Shown here: piece after piece, positions 63,201 to 64,000 of the stretch
How positions within the stretch are numbered: position 1 is the stretch's first letter
Layout: each line of letters opens with the position of its first letter
Source of the DNA: Halicephalobus mephisto
Lineage: Eukaryota > Nematoda > Chromadorea > Rhabditida > Panagrolaimidae
Reading direction: 5' to 3'
Length of the DNA: 64,000 bases
Assembly (NCBI GenBank): GCA_009193035.1
Contig: SWDT01000104.1
Coordinates: forward strand, 205,667-269,666
The notes under the pieces: generated by a model
Told to the model about the DNA's origin: nothing
Databases searched by the model: none
What the model saw: only the letters and a program-made list of their open reading frames with translations
Translations under genes and position numbers: made by a program

Positions 63201-64000
63201 ATAAAAAAATATAAAATAATGAATCTGATAATTTTTCACAAAAATTAATTTTTTTATTTTTTTTTACAAAATGGTTTTTTTGAATTTTTAAATTCCCGCG
63301 CAGACGAGAGAGCTATTTGAAAATTAAAATAAAAAAAAGTAAATCTGGCAATTTTCTACAAAAATGAACTTGCTTTTTTCAAATTTTTACTTAAATTTAA
63401 AAAATTTTAAAATTAAATTTTTTAAAACAATTTCGTAAAAAAAAATTCATTTTTAATTTTTTTTAAATTGAAATTTTTCAGATAACAAAATAAAAAATTA
63501 AACTTCGTCGTTTTGAAATTGCCGAACTTCCACGACAAATCACATTTTGATTTCATATATGAAAAAAGAAATAAAATTGGATTTAATCGTTTTATTTCGA
63601 AATTGCCGAATTTCTACGAAAATTATAAATGAAAAAGGAATAAAAATAATGAAAAATATTAACATTTTGAGTTTAAAAAACAAACATAATAATAAATTTA
63701 AAATAAAAAAATTTTTAAAGAAATTTTAAAATTTCAAAAATTTTAAAAACAGCAAGTCTGAAATCAGCCAGTTCAAGACCAGTTTTCCCGCATGCTGCAT
63801 GGTTTGACCTACGTTGCTTTGTCTGAAATCAGCCAGTTCGAGACCAGTTTTCTCGCATGCTGCATGGTTTGACCTACGTTGCTTTGTCTGAGAACAGTCA
63901 AAACTGTCAACAAAGGTGCATTCCATCAACGTGTAATTTTAGGTCTTTCTGTTTCAGCTTCCATTTTTGGATCCTGTAGTTCACCATGTCCTTACAGTAT
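60268..64000 (+). CDS. Secreted Cys-rich protein with PEBP-like region (3' end beyond window)
   Basis: Exons 60268-60388, 60812-61039, 61575-62090, 62647-62808, 62852-63018, 63958 onward; phases close. The signal peptide is residues 1-22 (WIFLFVCGFSLFLF). Two lustrin-like Cys-rich modules follow, each beginning VCP or ICP and ending YRCCSDHP or HLCCKTS. The following about 200 residues (FYVTSLSP to VAGSYFY) resemble a phosphatidylethanolamine-binding-protein fold: the end FLSSETGKYFGTPVAGSYF is like the C-terminal PEBP segment. Function unknown, extracellular. Donors at 62091 (GTACGT) and 62809 (GTTGAT) are weak. A 27-nt stretch (61895-61921) with splice-like ends may be coding. The first ATG at 60261 is in another frame and closes quickly. 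Confidence 0.7.
61125..61515. repeat. Tandem repeat, about 95 bp x 5, in intron 2
   Basis: Units contain AAATTTTAGGTATAAA, TTGCGCGCAAAGTGCGAAT and GATTTCGAAATCTTCGAAA. The GCGCGC and TTCGAA centres are palindromic. Confidence 0.75.
63757..63886. repeat. 65-bp direct repeat x 2
   Basis: Two nearly identical 65-bp copies (TCTGAAATCAGCCAGTTC...GACCTACGTTGCTTTG) in the last intron of the window. Confidence 0.85.

Overview
The window is nuclear DNA of a nematode, most likely a rhabditid (clade V, Caenorhabditis-like). The grounds are the near-invariant TTTCAG/TTTTAG 3' splice sites, the very AT-rich introns built of A/T runs, acceptor-like signals placed a few bases before many start codons (as in trans-splicing), a serpentine receptor of srx type, a tight same-strand gene pair, and a set of conserved eukaryotic housekeeping genes. 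Exon joins were worked out by eye. For every multi-exon model given here the reading phase closes across all splice sites. I saw no rRNA, tRNA or CRISPR array.

Layout. 0-14 kb: a fibrinogen-domain type II membrane protein (+), a small secreted peptide (-), a MITE-derived satellite, and a Ser/Thr-rich secreted protein (-), then about 4 kb of gene-poor AT-rich repeats. 14.7-18.1 kb: one open reading frame across five exons joins a YiiX-like permuted papain-fold domain to a full ALDH9-type aldehyde dehydrogenase. 18.4-32.6 kb: five tandem two-exon short-chain dehydrogenase (SDR) genes, the second preceded by a duplicated fragment of the aldehyde dehydrogenase last exon and the fourth carrying a TTAA-flanked transposon in its leader. 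33.7-37.5 kb: MITEs and an srx-like receptor with nested MITE insertions in its introns.

37.9-41.7 kb holds the most unusual object: a 3.86 kb element with long terminal inverted repeats starting AG, a 6-bp near-perfect target duplication, and inverted fragments of a Polinton/Maverick-type cysteine protease at both ends. It encloses decayed virus-like ORFs and an apparently intact two-exon gene joining a long coiled coil to an IRG-like (interferon-inducible type) GTPase domain.

42.4-59.8 kb is a dense housekeeping block: ALKBH4, an unrecognised small protein, METTL18, CMTR2 and valyl-tRNA synthetase (the last two 114 nt apart on one strand, probably an operon), then OTUD6, an ELMO-domain protein and an arginase. 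The window ends inside a Cys-rich secreted protein (60.3-64 kb, incomplete).

The housekeeping genes centre on translation and RNA/protein modification (ValRS, cap-2 methyltransferase, protein-histidine methyltransferase, AlkB-type dioxygenase). The 14-42 kb half is accessory: duplicated redox enzymes, a receptor and mobile DNA.
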